64,000 nt of DNA from Meconema thalassinum (taxonomy: Eukaryota; Arthropoda; Insecta; Orthoptera; Tettigoniidae). Positions 32,605 through 43,282 of the stretch are shown piece by piece. Under the pieces are notes generated by a model. It was not told the origin of the DNA and ran no database searches. It saw nothing but the letters and a program-made list of their open reading frames with translations. How positions within the stretch are numbered: position 1 is the stretch's first letter; each line of letters starts with the position of its first letter. The position numbers were made by a program, and so were the translations under genes. Location of the stretch: the NCBI GenBank assembly GCA_946902985.2, contig OX336389.2, positions 345,624,444 through 345,688,443 of the forward strand, in the 5' to 3' direction.

Positions 32605-35600
32605 AGATCCTACAATGGAATTCCCATAGCATATTAAACAAGCGGCATGAACTCCTTCTTCTAATACAGGAATATCAACCAGAGGTTGTCCTGCTACAGG
32701 AAACATGGTTGTATAATTCCATGTTGTTCAATATACCGAAGTATGTAGTTGAACGTCATGATGGGCCCCATTATGGTGGAGTGCTTACTCTCATTCATGA
32801 GTCCCTTGCCTATAAAGTGATACCTTTTATTTTTCATCTTCCCCGCACATATTTCCTTACTATTCAAGTTGATAAGTATCATATTACCAATCTTTACATT
32901 CCCCCAGATGTTAAGGGCAACGAACGACAGTGGAAATCCTTCTTCACTTATTGTCAATCCTTTCCGTACCATTTACTGGGCGGTGATTTCAATGCTCATC
33001 ACACGGAATGGGGCAGCGCCCGAATTACGCCCAAAGGTCGTCATATCTGGACGTCGTCCCAACTTGCTTCATTTCATCTTCTTAATGATGGTTCCCCTAC
33101 CCGTCTTTCTGCCCCTGAGCAAGCACACAGTGCTGTCGACTTAACCTTTGTATCCCTTTCTCTCGCACACCTGTTCTATTGGCAAACAACCCCAGATCTA
33201 CATCTCAGTGATCATTATCCCATCATCATTACCGGTTCATCTATACACCTGCCCCCACCCCCTGAGCATACTCCTCGCTTCTTTCGACAGTTTAAAGATT
33301 TTGATGAAGTGTTGTTTTCTGAATATATCCAACAACATTTTTGCCATGCCGCTCCGCCTGTACGCTATTCTTATGAATCCTTAATTACCATTATTAATAG
33401 ATATTTTGACACTTATCATCCACTCATTCCTTGTCGAGAACGATCCGGTCAAGCCCTTTTTCACATCCCCTGGTGGGACGACGAATGTATACACTTGGTC
33501 AAGCGCCGCAAAGCATTGCTTCACCTCCTTCGTAAATACCATACTCCATATACTTATTCGCAGTATAAAAAGTTTGTTGCGACTATGCAACGCACCTTCA
33601 ATGACAAACGTCGTACTGCTTGGCAAAAATATGTCAATTCCATTAATCACCAAACTCCCCATACTCAAATATGGAATTCTGTACGCAATTTATCAAGGAG
33701 TACAAAATATGCGTCTCCACATCGTCTTACTTTTGAAAATTCTTTATGTTTCTATCGCAGTTTAACGCGTGATTTTGTTGCCTGTGCCCCACCATCTTAT
33801 CAATATGTCACGCCTTCCAAGTTTACTTGTCTAATACAACCAATTCTACCAGCTGAACTCCAAAATGCCCTCTCTCTCAAAAATTCTTCAACCCCCGGTC
33901 CCGATTACATTTCTTACCACGTGCTCAATAGTTTACCCTCTTCCGCACATATGGTCCTACTTGAATTTTACAATTATGTCCTACGTACAGGTCAGATTCC
34001 TTCCACATGGAACGACTTTTTATTACTTCCCATCTTAAAACCTGGCAAAAACCCCGCCCTCCCCTGCAGTTATAGGGGAATTCAGCTCGGGTCCTGTATC
34101 AGAAAAACGTTTCAGCGTATATTGTTGGCGAGACTGATTTGGGCTCTTGAGTATTATGATTTGGTCCCAAAAACCCAATTTGCTTTTATAAAACGAAAAT
34201 CGACTATCGATGCTCTGAATATCTTCCTCACTGACCTCCTTTGGCCAGCTGTCGTAAACATTTTACGGTAGCAGTATTTTTAGACATTCAAGGCGCATAC
34301 GATAATGTCAATGTCTCGTTGTTATTGGCTGTACTTTGTAAATGGAAATTCCCCTCCCCTTTTATAAAACTGATTGCCGCCTTTCTTCACTCCCGTCGCG
34401 TCATTCTTGCAACTTTCCCCACTGTCCTGAATTCGCGCGTTGCGTCTTCCGGCTTGCCCCAGGGCGATATTCTTAGTGGTATACTATATCTCCTTTACAC
34501 CAGTGAGATTGAGAAACTAATACTCCCACATGTCCGGCTTATTCAATATGCCGATGACCTTCTATTATATTGCTCACACCCCGATTTATCTCAGTGTAGA
34601 CAACATATGTTCCATGCCCTCACGATTTTACATTCTTGGCTTTTTAATCACGGTCTTGATACAGTCCCACTCAAAAACTCTGCCTTAATTTTTACCCATA
34701 AACGTCTCTACGACCGTTCCCCGATTCTATATCAACAGGGTTCTATTACCATCACCCATCATACCAAATACCTAGGGATATTGATAGATGATAAGCTGAC
34801 ATGGGCACCCCAACTGGCGCACCTAAAATCACACGTCACAAAAAAACTACAACTCCTGCGTTCGTTAACGCGCCGCTCTTGGGGAGCGGACCCTCAAATT
34901 TTGCTACTTTTATACCGCTCTATCGTCAGGTCCTCCATGGAGTATGGTTGCCATTTTTATGACATCATGCCCCAGTCTCGTCTCACGATACTAGATAAAT
35001 TACAATATGCCGCTGTGCGCATTATCTTGGGAGCTCTCTCCTCTACGCCCACGCAGGCCCTTCTCGTCGAAGCTACAGATCCACCTCTTGGTCTAAGACG
35101 GAAATACCTGTCTTCTCGTTATCTCCTTCGCAAAATGGCTCTTGCTGCTTCTCCCATTCTCCCGAAATTACAATTACTACAAGAATATCATCAGCAACAC
35201 TTACTTAAAAAATATTCCACCCCCTCCATTCTCTCATCTTTCATCGGTCTTACCAGTCTTCGTCCAGACATTCTCCAAACCCGGAAGCCGCTATGCTATA
35301 ATGCGCCCTTCCCTCTTTATCAGTTCATTCCTGATGTTCTTCACCATGCCCCCTACTTTTCTCAAAAAGCTTCATTTCTTTCCCACTCCATCGCCCGTCG
35401 ATATGTATGTCAAATTGAAGAAAGTGCCTCCAGCTGTACCACCATATACACATATGGCTCCAAATTCGACTCCCCGCCTGGAGTGGGGGCGGCCTTTTAT
35501 GTCCCCGCCAAACAACATCTTGCTTCCTTTACGTTACCTCCGCAATTATCTATTTTCTCGGCAGAAGCTTTTGCTATTCGTCAAGCTCTCTTATATGTCA

Positions 35601-36176
35601 AAAGGAATGTGATATCTCGCTCTCTTATTCTTTCTGACTCCAGAAGTGTTCTCCAGGCCTTACAAAATGTGATGCACATCGACAACTGGTTCATACTTCA
35701 TATACTTAGGTTGACGTATGAATTGACTCAATCGGGATTTCCTGTTGTTTTTTCTTGGATCCCCGGCCATACAGCTATTTTAGGAAATGAATACGTAGAT
35801 CAGGCCGCTCGACGTGCTGCTTGTGGCCACGGCACCCCCATCGCCATTGCCACTCCCGCCTCTGATCTTATACCTCTTCTGAAAAATCAATTAAAGGAAG
35901 TATGGTCGACACAATGGAGGGATTATTCAAGGGAAAAGGCTCAGTTTTATTATAATCTACAACCGTCGATACCCCATCTCCCTTGGTTTTATAATGGTCG
36001 CTATACTCGTCGTCACATCATTACCATTATTCGCTTACGTTTTAATCATGCGCGCACCCCCGTCTTTATGGCTCGGTGCAACTTGCAAGCCTCCGAGGTT
36101 TGTGCATGTAATACTGCGATAGGTACTGTTAATCACCTCGTGTTTCAGTGTCCCTTATATACGTCTCAACGAACTA

Positions 36177-36650
36177 TTTATTTAATTATTTAAACCAAGT
36201 CTACTTGTTAATTGTCACTTTAACTCAGAGAGTCATATCGTGACATACAGACAATAAACACATAGATAACATAAATTTACAGTATGGCGTTAGATAATTA
36301 AACCAAATGTCCATTCGGCATTTCATAGCTTCCTTGTTATTTCAAAACTTAATAATGTTTTGCAGTAGTTATCTTCATTCACAATATCACTGGGCAACTT
36401 TTCTGATGGAAACTGCACAAGGATCTTTCTTAATCATAAATGTGGACACAGTGTTCTTCATTTTTTGACAGTTCTCCATGGGAGACACCTCACAGAAAGA
36501 ATTACTTTTATTTCCCTATCGAGCCCTTACTGACTGTAAGAGTCTGATAAGTTTTGTGGTAAGGAAAAAAACCCATCAAACTCACAGGAAAAATCTACAG
36601 ACAGCAATATGTACAGATAGGCTCTCCTAGGCTTTAACAAGATTTATAGC
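36177..36650 (-). other. 3' UTR and A-rich tail of LINE D
   Basis: 474 bases between the ORF2 stop and the element end; noncoding. The tail is made of A-rich units (TTTAAATAATTAAATAAA on the minus strand) rather than pure poly(A). Confidence 0.75.
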
Positions 36651-39600
36651 TTAGGAAGCCATCTCCTGTACTTGAATGCTTAATTTACATGCATCTTTGT
36701 TCTGAATCTCATCCGACGCTTTCTTATTCCACATTGCCCTGATGGTATTAGAATATTTTGCTAATTGACCTGCTTTCCCCCATTCCCTTTTTAGTAATTT
36801 AATTAAAGTGTGATACTCATTTTCATTTTCTATTCTGTTTAGATCTGCTTTGTCTACAAACTTTGCTCTTATCATTTTAATTTCCTTGCATTCCCTGATC
36901 AGGTGCGCCGCACCCATAACCTTCCCACAAAACAGGCAAATGTCCTCTTTTCCTACTTCTCTCAACGCTTTGTTCTTATACACCCCCATTAACCACCAAA
37001 TTATCCCTCTCATTTCTCTTTTCATTAGGCATTGAGGCTTTATGCTCATAAAGTTCCTTATTTCGCAGAACTCCGTTAAGGTTCTCCTACTGGTGCACTC
37101 TTCTCTTAGCACCTGCAACTCTACGTCATTAACCCTTCTGCACACTTTTTTACACACCCTACCTTCCTCTCTTTGTAAGTCCCTATCCCATAGATAACCC
37201 ATTCCTAATCTTTCCAGTACACTTCTTAGCCCGTCCACCCAGTAGCCCTCTTGCTGATGCTTCATTTGGTGCAGGTAGGCTACCTTAAGCATTTCCCCCC
37301 CTCCACCTGCTTTTAAACGAATCCAAGACTTTATGACCTTTTTTATGATATGTTGTCTAATGCTTACATCCTCACACAACATTCTCGCTCCACAATTCGC
37401 CGTGCAACTAGGTAGCCCCAAAATTATCTTGGCAAACCTACTTACAATACTGTCCAGGGTTTTCGTTCCTTCCTCTAAACCCCATACTTCCACTCCATAG
37501 AGTGCTCTTGAAACGATGAGTGCGTTGAACACATTCTTATACACTTTGTAGTCAAGATTCGGTAACCTACGCTCTAACACTTTAACATTCGCCAATGCCG
37601 CTAGCCCTTTCGATTTTGCCCTTTTAATTTGTTCGGTCCATTTACCATTACTCGCCATTATCGTCCCTAGATACTCAAGTTTTTTCACCGTCTCTAACTG
37701 AGACCCATACATGACCCACTTTTCATTCTTAGCCAGTTTAACTCCCTTTTTGCAGACCATAACTTTGGTCTTACTCGGGTTAATTTTTAAGTTCCAGTCC
37801 TCACAGTATCTCATAATCTCGTCAATACTATATTGCATATTATAGGGTGTTAGAGCAAGCAGAAGGATGTCATCAGCGAAAGCTAGGCCCGGGATATCAT
37901 AATTGTCCAAGCAAGGGTTGGACCGTTGCTCAAAGCCCTTTGACTCGAAAATATCGTTGATAAATAGCAAAAAAAAGCACCGGGGATAATTTGCATCCCT
38001 GTTTTAGTCCTATATTAGACGTTATCTCTCCTACAATTACATCATCTTTAGTTTTAATTGCACATTTCACTTCGGAATACACATTCTCAATTGCTCGTAT
38101 CATTTTATGTGACACCCCGATTTTTCCCAGTTTAGCCATGACAGCTCCCCTGCTCACTGAATCAAACGCCTTCTCCAAATCAATAGCTGTGATATACAGC
38201 TTACCTCTTTTCCTTCTTATGTACTTGTCCATCACCGTTTTAACCACCATTATATTGTCACTGGTCCTCATTCCTTTTCTGAACCCTGTCTGGAGTCTCG
38301 AGAACACCGAACAGCCCTCTGCCCATGCTATTAAACGCTTGGATAAGACCCCGGTGTACATTTTGCTCAAATTATCAAGCAAAGTTATGCCTCTATAGTT
38401 GCCTGGGTCTAGTTTGTCCCCACGCTTCTTATATATTGGACAAATTATCCCCTCCTGCCACGCCCTTGGAAATCTACCTCCGTCAAAGATTTTGTTAAAG
38501 ATTTTTACCAAGCTGTCCATCATGAACCTATTGCTACTCAACTCTTGCCAAAATTCATTTGTTATCCCCGAAATAGCACCTGACTTCCCTCCTTTACTTT
38601 TTGTCATTACTTCCTTAATTTCCTCTATCGATATGACTTGGTCTAGCATAGGCAGAGTGGCCCCCAGCCCCCTCGGGACGCCAAACTCATCCCTCTTCCT
38701 CCAATTATCTTCAGCATTTAACAGATTCTCATGATATGCAATCCATATTTCATCACTAATAGAGCTCCCCCCACCACTTCTGCTCCCCCTACAGTAAGAC
38801 TTTATCCTGCTCCACACTTTGCTACAGTCGTTAGCTTTAGAATCCTTATTTAGTGCTGTTGCTTCCTTACCCTGCCATTCATCTTTCATTTTACTGAGCA
38901 GTTCCCTATATTCTTTCCTTAGACGACAAAATTCTACTCTCATCGTGTCATCCCCTCCTCTCTTGTATAACTTCAGTGCCCTAATAACTTCGGTTTTCTT
39001 CCTTCTACAAGATTCATCGTACCATCCTTTAATTCTCCCTAATTTTCCCCTAGCCTTCACGCGCATTTTCCGCCCGGCCATCATAATTGCATTCTCAATC
39101 ATACGTATTACCCCTTCAATTTCATCATTACTGATCATTAAACTTATTCCTACCTTTATCAGCTCAAAATTTTCTCCCTGGAAGTAGTTCTGGAACTCTC
39201 TGCAGTTTTCCTCCCTCCATCTGAATCTATTCACTTTTCTCTCTATAGCTTTAACTTGTGGGTTTCCTTTTGATTTTGTCACAGCTCCCTGCATGTTGAC
39301 GACAATTGGTAGGTGGTGTGATTCCCCCCATTCTTCAACAGTGAACCTCTTAATTAGGGCTAGTGCTCCTCTGGAACATATTGCTAAATCTATTACACTT
39401 CCTCCAATCTCTGTTATATACGTCAGGTTACCTTCTTCATCCCCCACACAGACACCATTTAATATATATAGCTCTTCTGCACCACATAGTTCCAAAATCT
39501 TTTCTCCGTTCTTGTTACATTCCTTGCCTTTGCTGTGCCTATCCCCACATACGGCCTCGGCAACCCTCTTGCTGTAAAGGGGCTTTCTGTCTGCAACCCT

Positions 39601-40062
39601 CGCATTGAAGTCCCCTAAAAGCACAATCTCTGCCTCTTCATATATATTTTGAATTCTGTTTATTTCAATAGCTAACTCATCGAAAAAGCTTTCTCTTGCA
39701 TACGGGGAATTCTCCGGAGGGTTGTAGACAAAGCCGAAACATACCGTTCCTTTCCCCCTCCCCCTAATATCTGCTTTTACCCACACTACTTCTTCCAGTT
39801 CTGAACTAATAAATTCTGATAATTCCCTCACCTCTTCTTTAATTAAAACAACAATACCCCCTGGGAACCTACCGGTGCGAGCTTTCCTAATCTTAGGTTT
39901 TGTATATATATTGAAGCCATCTAATTTAACCTCGCAACCTACAGGGAGCCAACTCTCAACAAATCCTACAATCTGCATATCTTCTATTAGGGTCAAAACT
40001 ACATCGTTGCCTCTCTTATTTAAAAAACCCTCTATATTTACGCTAGCAATATTCCAGTTTAG
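36651..40062 (-). CDS. ORF2 of LINE D: APE endonuclease and reverse transcriptase, one frameshift
   Basis: About 1137 codons counted from the codon after the ORF1 stop. The frame begins CTA AAC TGG AAT and gives NWNIASVN, the first endonuclease motif; the first ATG comes only at codon 29, after this motif. Further endonuclease motifs: VESWL, GDFNARVADR, SVIDLAI, and SHHLP where SDHxP is usual. RT: YRGITLLD, IDLEKAFDSV, GLKQGCKLSP, FADD. The C-terminus has CX2CX8HX4C (CLFC...HLIREC) and no RNase H. A run of eight A (plus strand 37969-37976) between SPVLF and FIND puts the two halves in different frames; seven would keep one frame. It could be a dead copy, slippage or a sequencing error. Confidence 0.88.
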
Positions 40063-41295
40063 TTATTTTTTACCCCTACCCTCCTCGCTGGCGGTAGCTT
40101 TACTTCTAGTAACTCTAGCTTTCTCTAACTCTAGTATACTACCACCTGGAGAAGAAATGACCTCCTTCTCCACATTAAACTGCTCTGTCAAGGTTTTCTT
40201 GCCCCAAAGTTCTTTTAGACTAGTAACTCGTTGTTTGCCAGTCTCACCTTTCTGCAAACCACGCACTTGTCCGGTGATCCTGGCGCTGACGTTAGTCGTT
40301 CCTGCTCGCGCCACTTCCGTGTTGGACTTGGAGGTCGCTGCTCTCTGTTGAATCATCACCGCACTTTCCTCTGAACCGACAACTGCTTCCACCTGGTTGC
40401 TAGGTCTAACTGTCTCCTGTTGTTGTTGCTTCTCCATATCCTGGAGTTGTGCCACTGTCCAAATCCGATCCCAGTTGTTGCCGCTAACCGCCAGTCTATT
40501 ACCTTTTACATAAGCCTTGAGACCAGAGCTCCTTGCCTTCCTTAAATGAAACTGCAAGGTCCGTTGCTCGCTTGCCTCTTCTTTACTCATTTCTCTCCTT
40601 ATCCATATCCTCTCCCCTTTCAAGTTCTTTGTGTTCGCCAGAATTCTGTGAGCCATCAGCGAAGAAACTAATGACACTTTCACGGGCCTCGTGCCCCTTC
40701 CTCGCCCTATCCTGGTCACATTGTCAATCTCTGAGACTCCAATGTTTATCCGCATGCCTTCACTAATCACTCGGAGCACCTTGGATGTTAGATCCTCGGT
40801 GCTTTCCTTGGCATCTTCCTTTATTCCGTAAATGAAGACGTTTTTCTTTCTCTCATCCAGCTTGGTCTTCCTTAATTCATTTACCTCCACCTCTAATATC
40901 TTCACCTTTTCTCTCAGGTCTTTTATCTCTCTACTATTCTCGGCCAGCCTTTCTGTCACTATTCCCATCTCTTCTCTTATACATGTCTTCATCTCCTTGA
41001 ATTCCTTACATTGCTCACGAAGAATGTCCCGGATCTGGTCATTTTGTGACACTTCCTTTACAATTTCCCTTATTTTTTCCATTTCTTGCCATCCCAGCTG
41101 ACCAGGCCCTGGGTTTGACTCCACTCCTCCAATTAATAGTAGCGTCGCCACAACCAGCGCTACCATCCCCATCGCCAAAACCCCCATCTGTTCAGTGACG
41201 TTGCCCACTATCACCTTCCCGACACCGAAATCGCACTTCACTCTAGCCTGCCAGCGGCCGATGACCGCCCGGTACTGCTGAATAGCGATTCCCAT
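40063..41295 (-). CDS. ORF1 of LINE D with 2A-like motif, coiled coil and RRM-like region
   Basis: 410 codons from an ATG at 41295. Residues 38-56 form a hydrophobic stretch that leads into GVESNPGP at 57-64, the shape of a 2A or 2A-like signal. Residues about 72-155 are a coiled coil (repeated E/K/R with I/L/V spacing). KNVFIYGIKE near 160 and IDNVTRIGRG near 200 resemble the RRM core of L1-type ORF1 proteins, followed by a basic C-terminal domain with RPVKVSL and KGERIWIRREM. Such proteins bind LINE RNA as trimers. The last residues are KK and the stop TAA, and the same frame continues directly into ORF2. Confidence 0.88.
   Translation of the reverse strand: MGIAIQQYRAVIGRWQARVKCDFGVGKVIVGNVTEQMGVLAMGMVALVVATLLLIGGVESNPGPGQLGWQEMEKIREIVKEVSQNDQIRDILREQCKEFKEMKTCIREEMGIVTERLAENSREIKDLREKVKILEVEVNELRKTKLDERKKNVFIYGIKEDAKESTEDLTSKVLRVISEGMRINIGVSEIDNVTRIGRGRGTRPVKVSLVSSLMAHRILANTKNLKGERIWIRREMSKEEASEQRTLQFHLRKARSSGLKAYVKGNRLAVSGNNWDRIWTVAQLQDMEKQQQQETVRPSNQVEAVVGSEESAVMIQQRAATSKSNTEVARAGTTNVSARITGQVRGLQKGETGKQRVTSLKELWGKKTLTEQFNVEKEVISSPGGSILELEKARVTRSKATASEEGRGKK
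41104..41127 (-). other. 2A-like motif GVESNPGP in LINE D ORF1
   Basis: The minus strand codes GVESNPGP, with NPGP at residues 61-64. The 2A consensus is D(V/I)ExNPGP after a short hydrophobic/helical stretch. Here G replaces the usual D, but VExNPGP and the upstream LLLIG hydrophobic run are kept. Related motifs are known at the N-terminus of ORFs in CR1/L2/Crack-type LINEs. Ribosome skipping would occur between G63 and P64; activity of this variant is not proven. Confidence 0.75.
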
Positions 41296-41982
41296 TCTTC
41301 CTTACACTTCACTGCACGTCTGTTCACCTTGCTTGCTTGGTATCTCAACGAACTACGCTATTTAATTCCCTCAGTACGCTAGGTTTTTCTCTCCCCTTAT
41401 CAATTTCGGTACTTCTTTATTCCCCTACATTTCCTGTCCTCTCCGCTTTACTCACATATTTTTCTGATTGCCATCTAACTATTTAACTCTTTCCCTTACG
41501 TGTGACGCCTCGTGTTTGTTTATGTAGCAACTCGCCAAGATGCGTCACTTGGGCGTGAAGCTTAGCACCTTATTGTGTCCTTGGTTGTTCATGTGTCACC
41601 CCCCTTCCACGTCATAATCATCTTCCTCCATATATTCTCCTCCCGATAATAGATCATTTTTTTTGTTAATCTCTGAATTAGTGACTGGGTAAAGAGTGTG
41701 CTGCGCCCAACACCCCTCACGAGAGGAAGAAGAAGAAGAAGTACATGATAGGGCCCAGAGTGGGTTGAGGCAACACCACCTAGAGAGAAAGCCTTGCGAT
41801 ATGAAGTTGACAAGCGCGTGACGTCACGGAAGACCGGCTGTGGACATTGAGACATAACATTCTAGTTTGCAGGTTATGGTGTGTTTTCCGCGTGTTGTGT
41901 GTCGTGTTTACAGTCCCAGTTACTGATTTGCTCAGATTTCCTACCCAGTTATACTTAATGGTTATCAGTGCAGTGTAAAGTT

Positions 41983-43201
41983 ATGCCTAATAAGTGCAGC
42001 GTTCCAAATTGTAAAGGCAATTACGCCAATGGACCGAAAGTAAACGTTTTCTCTTTCCCTAATGATGAAGGTGAAAAGTCGAAATGGATACGAGCCATTC
42101 ACCGCAAGGATTTTATTCCTACGAAATATTCCATGGTACGTGTTAAATCAATACTTATGCTCCAATTCTCACAAGTTTAGTATAACGGGAGGAAGGAACT
42201 TTGTAACCATGTCTCTTTTCTTGTAGGTCTGTGGCATCCATTTCAAGCCACATGAAATTCAATCGACCACTAGTATGTATGATGAAAAGAATGGAAAGCT
42301 AGTTACTGCTCCGTTGTATAAACCGAGACTGATTGAAGGTTAGTAAGCAAATAGTCCTACCCCTAAATTTTAGCATAGGCTAGCTCTTCTGTTCACGAAA
42401 ATTCATTTAGATGTAGAAGTCAGAATTTTCTAACCTAAATTATGTTCTACAGGCTAATGTTGTAGGTTAGGTTTATTTGTTTTATGGGGCTATCAATTTC
42501 AAGTGGGAGGTATAAGTGGGTGTTAATATGGATAGTATTCATATTTATATTGCAAGCTAACTGCATGAGGTTAGAGACCGCTAACCTGTAGCAGGCCCTG
42601 ATTAATCTAGGTTTTTTTTCTATTGCAGTAATCTAATTCATTAGGCTACATTTCTTATTGGGATGGGGGAAGAGGTGTGTGTGAATCAGGTTGGAGATTG
42701 AATAAATTTAGAATAAATAGAGTAATTAATGTAATGCAAGGTGATAAAATGATTGTATCGTAAGTTAATGTTCGAATTAAATTCCTAGGAGCAGTCCCGT
42801 CTCAGTTCCCCAACTGCCCAGAGTATTTAACTGACACTACAACTGTCTGCCGAGAAGATCCAGATGATAGGAGGCGTAGGATTGATAATGAAAGTTTATC
42901 GAAGGCTCTCGCTGAAAGTATGCAGACATTGGCGGAGAATCTGGAAGCAGTTTCATTTAGAAACTTTCAGGAACTGAAGGTGAAGTTAAACAGTGTGAGT
43001 CTTCATCCTGAGTGGAATTGTATTAGAGAGGAATCTTGTATATATTTTATTTTAATGAAGGAAAATCCTAGTCCACACTTGCGTTGCTGCATTAAGATAA
43101 CAGAAGGTTTGAGTGCCTCCTTGTATGTTTCGAATACAGAAGTGAAACATTGTAATAACATGTCTTTACCAAGACAGTTAGGTACAGTGCTAGAAATTTA
43201 A
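41983..43201 (+). pseudogene. THAP-domain gene of the P-like element, three exons, cut short
   Basis: Exon 1 41983-42135, exon 2 42227-42338, exon 3 42789-43201; introns start GTACGT and GTTAGT and end TTGTAG and TCCTAG, and the frame is kept across both. The 225-residue product starts with a THAP zinc finger: C5, C10, C53, H56 (CX4C, then CX2H in CGIHF), with FSFPND as in THAP folds. This is the DNA-binding head of P-type transposases. A segment AVPSQFPNCPEYL and a basic region follow. After the TAA at 43199-43201 the same frame stays open for about 30 more codons until the tandem array begins, so this stop is probably premature. No transposase catalytic part remains. Confidence 0.72.
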
Positions 43202-43282
43202 GAACTTATAAGGAATGCCCATTCAGTGTATGCTGATCCTGATGCATATAAACATCAAAGTGTTGAGGATACTGTATCTGTT

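Larger units (their letters stand above)
36177..41342 (-). mobile_element. LINE D, CR1/L2-group non-LTR retrotransposon, complete
   Basis: 5166 bp, flanked by the 13-bp duplication TCTCAACGAACTA (36164-36176 and 41343-41355) inside ORF2 of LINE B. The 3' end is at 36177 with an A-rich tail (minus strand ends ATTAAATAAA) after a ~470-bp 3' UTR. The 5' end at 41342 leaves only a 47-base 5' UTR. ORF1 carries a 2A-like motif, a coiled coil and an RRM-type region. ORF2 has APE endonuclease, RT and a C-terminal zinc motif, without RNase H. This combination fits CR1, L2, Crack or Daphne; I cannot settle the clade. Confidence 0.92.
32601..41486 (+). pseudogene. ORF2 of LINE B: endonuclease, RT, RNase H (broken)
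   Basis: ORF2 makes the target nick and copies RNA into DNA. Endonuclease: W6-N7, E34, D129/N131 in GGDFNAHH, S203-D204-H205. RT: FLDIQGAYDNVN, SGLPQGD, QYADD. RNase H follows at about 35440-35830. Damage: one base lost near 34243 relative to copy A, which joins an ORF ending at 34271 to one starting before 34241; GAT to TAT at 35453-35455, which replaces the first catalytic aspartate of RNase H (YTYGSK instead of YTDGSK); and insertion of LINE D at 36177. The last ~45 codons and the stop lie beyond it at 41356-41486. Confidence 0.9.
27058..41742 (+). mobile_element. I-like LINE copy B, full length, inserted head-to-head into A/C
   Basis: Same family as A/C, opposite strand. 5' end at 27058 (CAGTTGCGTG, the same start as A/C at 48877), 3' (GAA)n tail at about 41720-41742. 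It is flanked by the 8-bp duplication ACATGATA (27050-27057 and 41743-41750), whose undamaged target can be read in B's own ORF1 near 27483-27490. Minus its two insertions (28077-32010 and 36177-41342 with their duplications) it is 5568 bp. It is dead: ORF1 frameshift and stop, ORF2 frameshift, and an RNase H active-site change. Confidence 0.92.

Noticed and set aside
37991..39187. Several plus-strand ORFs of 111-135 codons within LINE D
   Set aside because: They are antisense shadows of ORF2.
41589..41855. 88-codon minus-strand ORF across the LINE B 3' end
   Set aside because: It spans the LINE tail, the target duplication and the P-like terminal repeat, so it is a chance ORF.
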